A stretch of DNA of 64,000 nt, from NCBI GenBank assembly GCA_963732595.1, contig CAVSZZ010000002.1, forward strand, positions 2,356,001 to 2,420,000, read 5' to 3'. Origin of the DNA: JAFGXF01 sp963732595. Lineage in GTDB: Bacteria; Chloroflexota; Anaerolineae; Anaerolineales; Anaerolineaceae. Below the pieces are notes generated by a model, which had not been told where the DNA came from, searched no databases, and was given only the letters and a program-made list of their open reading frames with translations. The translations under genes were made by a program, and so were the position numbers. Positions 63,116-64,000 of this stretch are shown here, in pieces (within the stretch, counting starts at the first letter, position 1; the number at the start of each line of letters is the position of its first letter).

Positions 63116-64000
63116 CTAGCAAATGCGCGGGAGCATCGAGCCGGACAGCATGTCCAGGATGCGGGTGGCGCCGATGGTCGTCCGCATGAGCACTTTATCG
63201 GCCGGCGCGGCTTGAACCTGTCCGATGATTGCAGCATCCTTCCCGTACGGATGGGCTCGCATGGCCGCCAAAGCCGGCTCCGCTTCATTTTCAGGAACGA
63301 TCACGATCACTTTACCCTCATTGGCCACGTAGAGGGGATCAAACCCCAGCAAATTGCAGGCTGAAAGGACTTCAGGGCGCACTGGCAGGCAGTCTTCATC
63401 GACCAGTATGCCGACATGGCTCTGAACGGCGATCTCGTTCAGGGTGGTGGCCACGCCGCCCCGGGTCGGATCGCGTAAAACGTGCGTGTGGGGGGCAGCC
63501 AGGAGGACCTGCCGAATCAGGTGATTGAGCGGGGCGACATCCGAGCGAATGGCTGTTTCGAGGCCGAGCTCACCCCGGGCAGCCAGGACGGCGATGCCGT
63601 GGTCGCCCATTGTTCCGGAGAGCAGGATGCGATCTCCCGGCTGAGCGAATTCACCACCGATCGTGCAGCCTTCCGGGATTACTCCAACACCTGAGGTCGT
63701 GATGAAGACCCCATCTGCTTTGCCCTTTTCAACCACCTTGGTGTCACCAGCGACGATCATTAATCCAGCTTCTTCGGCCGCCTGGCGCATCGAGCCACAG
63801 ATCTTTTCAAGATCCGCGATAAGAAAACCTTCCTCCAGGATAAATCCAGCCGTGAGATAACAAGGCTCGGCTCCCAACATGGATACGTCGTTGACCGTTC
63901 CACAGATGGCCAACCTTCCGATATCTCCGCCTGGGAAGAAGAGCGGCGTGACGATGTGACAGTCGGTGGAAACGGCCATCCGGACCCCGGTTTTCCCTTT
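63116..64000 (-). CDS. hypE: Hydrogenase maturation protein HypE, partial
   Basis: C-terminal about 295 residues; the 5' end is beyond the right edge. HypE dehydrates a carbamoyl group on its last Cys to make the cyanide ligand of [NiFe] hydrogenase. The diagnostic C-terminus MLPRIC is present, as are PLFFPGGDIGRLAICGTVND, VAGDTKVVEKGKADGVFI and RDPTRGGVATTLNEIA. The rest of the hyp cluster should lie to the right, so the host probably has a [NiFe] hydrogenase. Confidence 0.92.
   Translation of the reverse strand, partial: KGKTGVRMAVSTDCHIVTPLFFPGGDIGRLAICGTVNDVSMLGAEPCYLTAGFILEEGFLIADLEKICGSMRQAAEEAGLMIVAGDTKVVEKGKADGVFITTSGVGVIPEGCTIGGEFAQPGDRILLSGTMGDHGIAVLAARGELGLETAIRSDVAPLNHLIRQVLLAAPHTHVLRDPTRGGVATTLNEIAVQSHVGILVDEDCLPVRPEVLSACNLLGFDPLYVANEGKVIVIVPENEAEPALAAMRAHPYGKDAAIIGQVQAAPADKVLMRTTIGATRILDMLSGSMLPRIC

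Noticed and set aside
1..64000. CRISPR array or insertion sequence
   Set aside because: No regularly spaced repeats and no transposase-like protein were seen on either strand.

Overview
The window looks like a chromosomal segment of an anaerobic bacterium, most likely of the phylum Chloroflexota (Anaerolineae-like). This is inferred from the combination of a K+-independent proton-pumping pyrophosphatase, a PPi-type phosphofructokinase, a SufR/SufCBDSU system, a GH3-family acyl-adenylating enzyme, large GAF-SpoIIE signalling proteins and a family B DNA polymerase. No 16S rRNA is present, so the assignment stays an inference. Background base composition is about 50-55% G+C, with a clearly richer block (about 22.6-28.6 kb) and two AT-rich blocks (28.7-30.1 kb and 34.3-39.3 kb).

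Layout. 0-3 kb: a GldA/GldF/GldG-like ABC exporter. 3.2-5.6 kb: membrane pyrophosphatase. 5.6-11.4 kb: four polytopic GT-C or DUF2029-like membrane proteins. 11.5-15.2 kb: a DegS-like histidine kinase, then PPi-phosphofructokinase and class II aldolase. 15.3-20.4 kb: a NUDIX gene, convergent with a minus-strand run of G5/beta-propeller lipoprotein, UDP-glucuronate decarboxylase, GtrA, URO-D-like protein and RsmD. 20.5-23.6 kb: ScpB, RluB, a DUF692-like protein and adenosine deaminase. 23.6-26.7 kb: a GC-rich three-gene cassette of RecA-like protein, small helical protein and an unusual family B polymerase. 26.8-30.1 kb: a duplicated-motif membrane protein, Dus, and a DnaJ-C-terminal/metallopeptidase fusion. 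30.2-34.3 kb: NUDIX, a sugar isomerase-like protein, a two-component system and a Met-rich secreted protein.

34.3-39.3 kb is an AT-rich accessory island ending at tRNA-Asp. It holds an NlpC/P60-like gene in a three-gene operon with two unknown genes, a HEPN-like gene, an unknown gene and a PD-(D/E)xK-like gene. 39.4-44.1 kb is a partner-switching module (six GAF domains plus SpoIIE phosphatase, RsbW-like kinase, STAS antagonist). 44.2-49.5 kb holds RadC and a sugar-use operon (PIG-L deacetylase, MFS transporter, GH4 glycosidase, PfkB kinase) with an inverted repeat inside its promoter. 49.5-53 kb holds FmdB, membrane and HAD proteins and EF-P. 53-61.6 kb holds the iron-sulfur assembly genes: SufR with a palindromic operator, a DUF59 protein, and the sufC-sufB-sufD-(97 aa protein)-sufS-sufU operon. 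61.6-64 kb holds a PIG-L deacetylase, a methyltransferase and the C-terminal part of HypE.

More than twenty genes, including housekeeping ones (rsmD, dus, hppA), are broken by single-base frameshifts, several of them at short homopolymers, while about 48.6-64 kb has none. The breaks are best read as uneven sequence quality rather than gene decay, so affected genes are given below as one CDS across the whole span. The strongest candidates for something undescribed are the PolB/RecA-like cassette, the DnaJ-CTD/metallopeptidase fusion and the NlpC/P60 operon in the AT-rich island.
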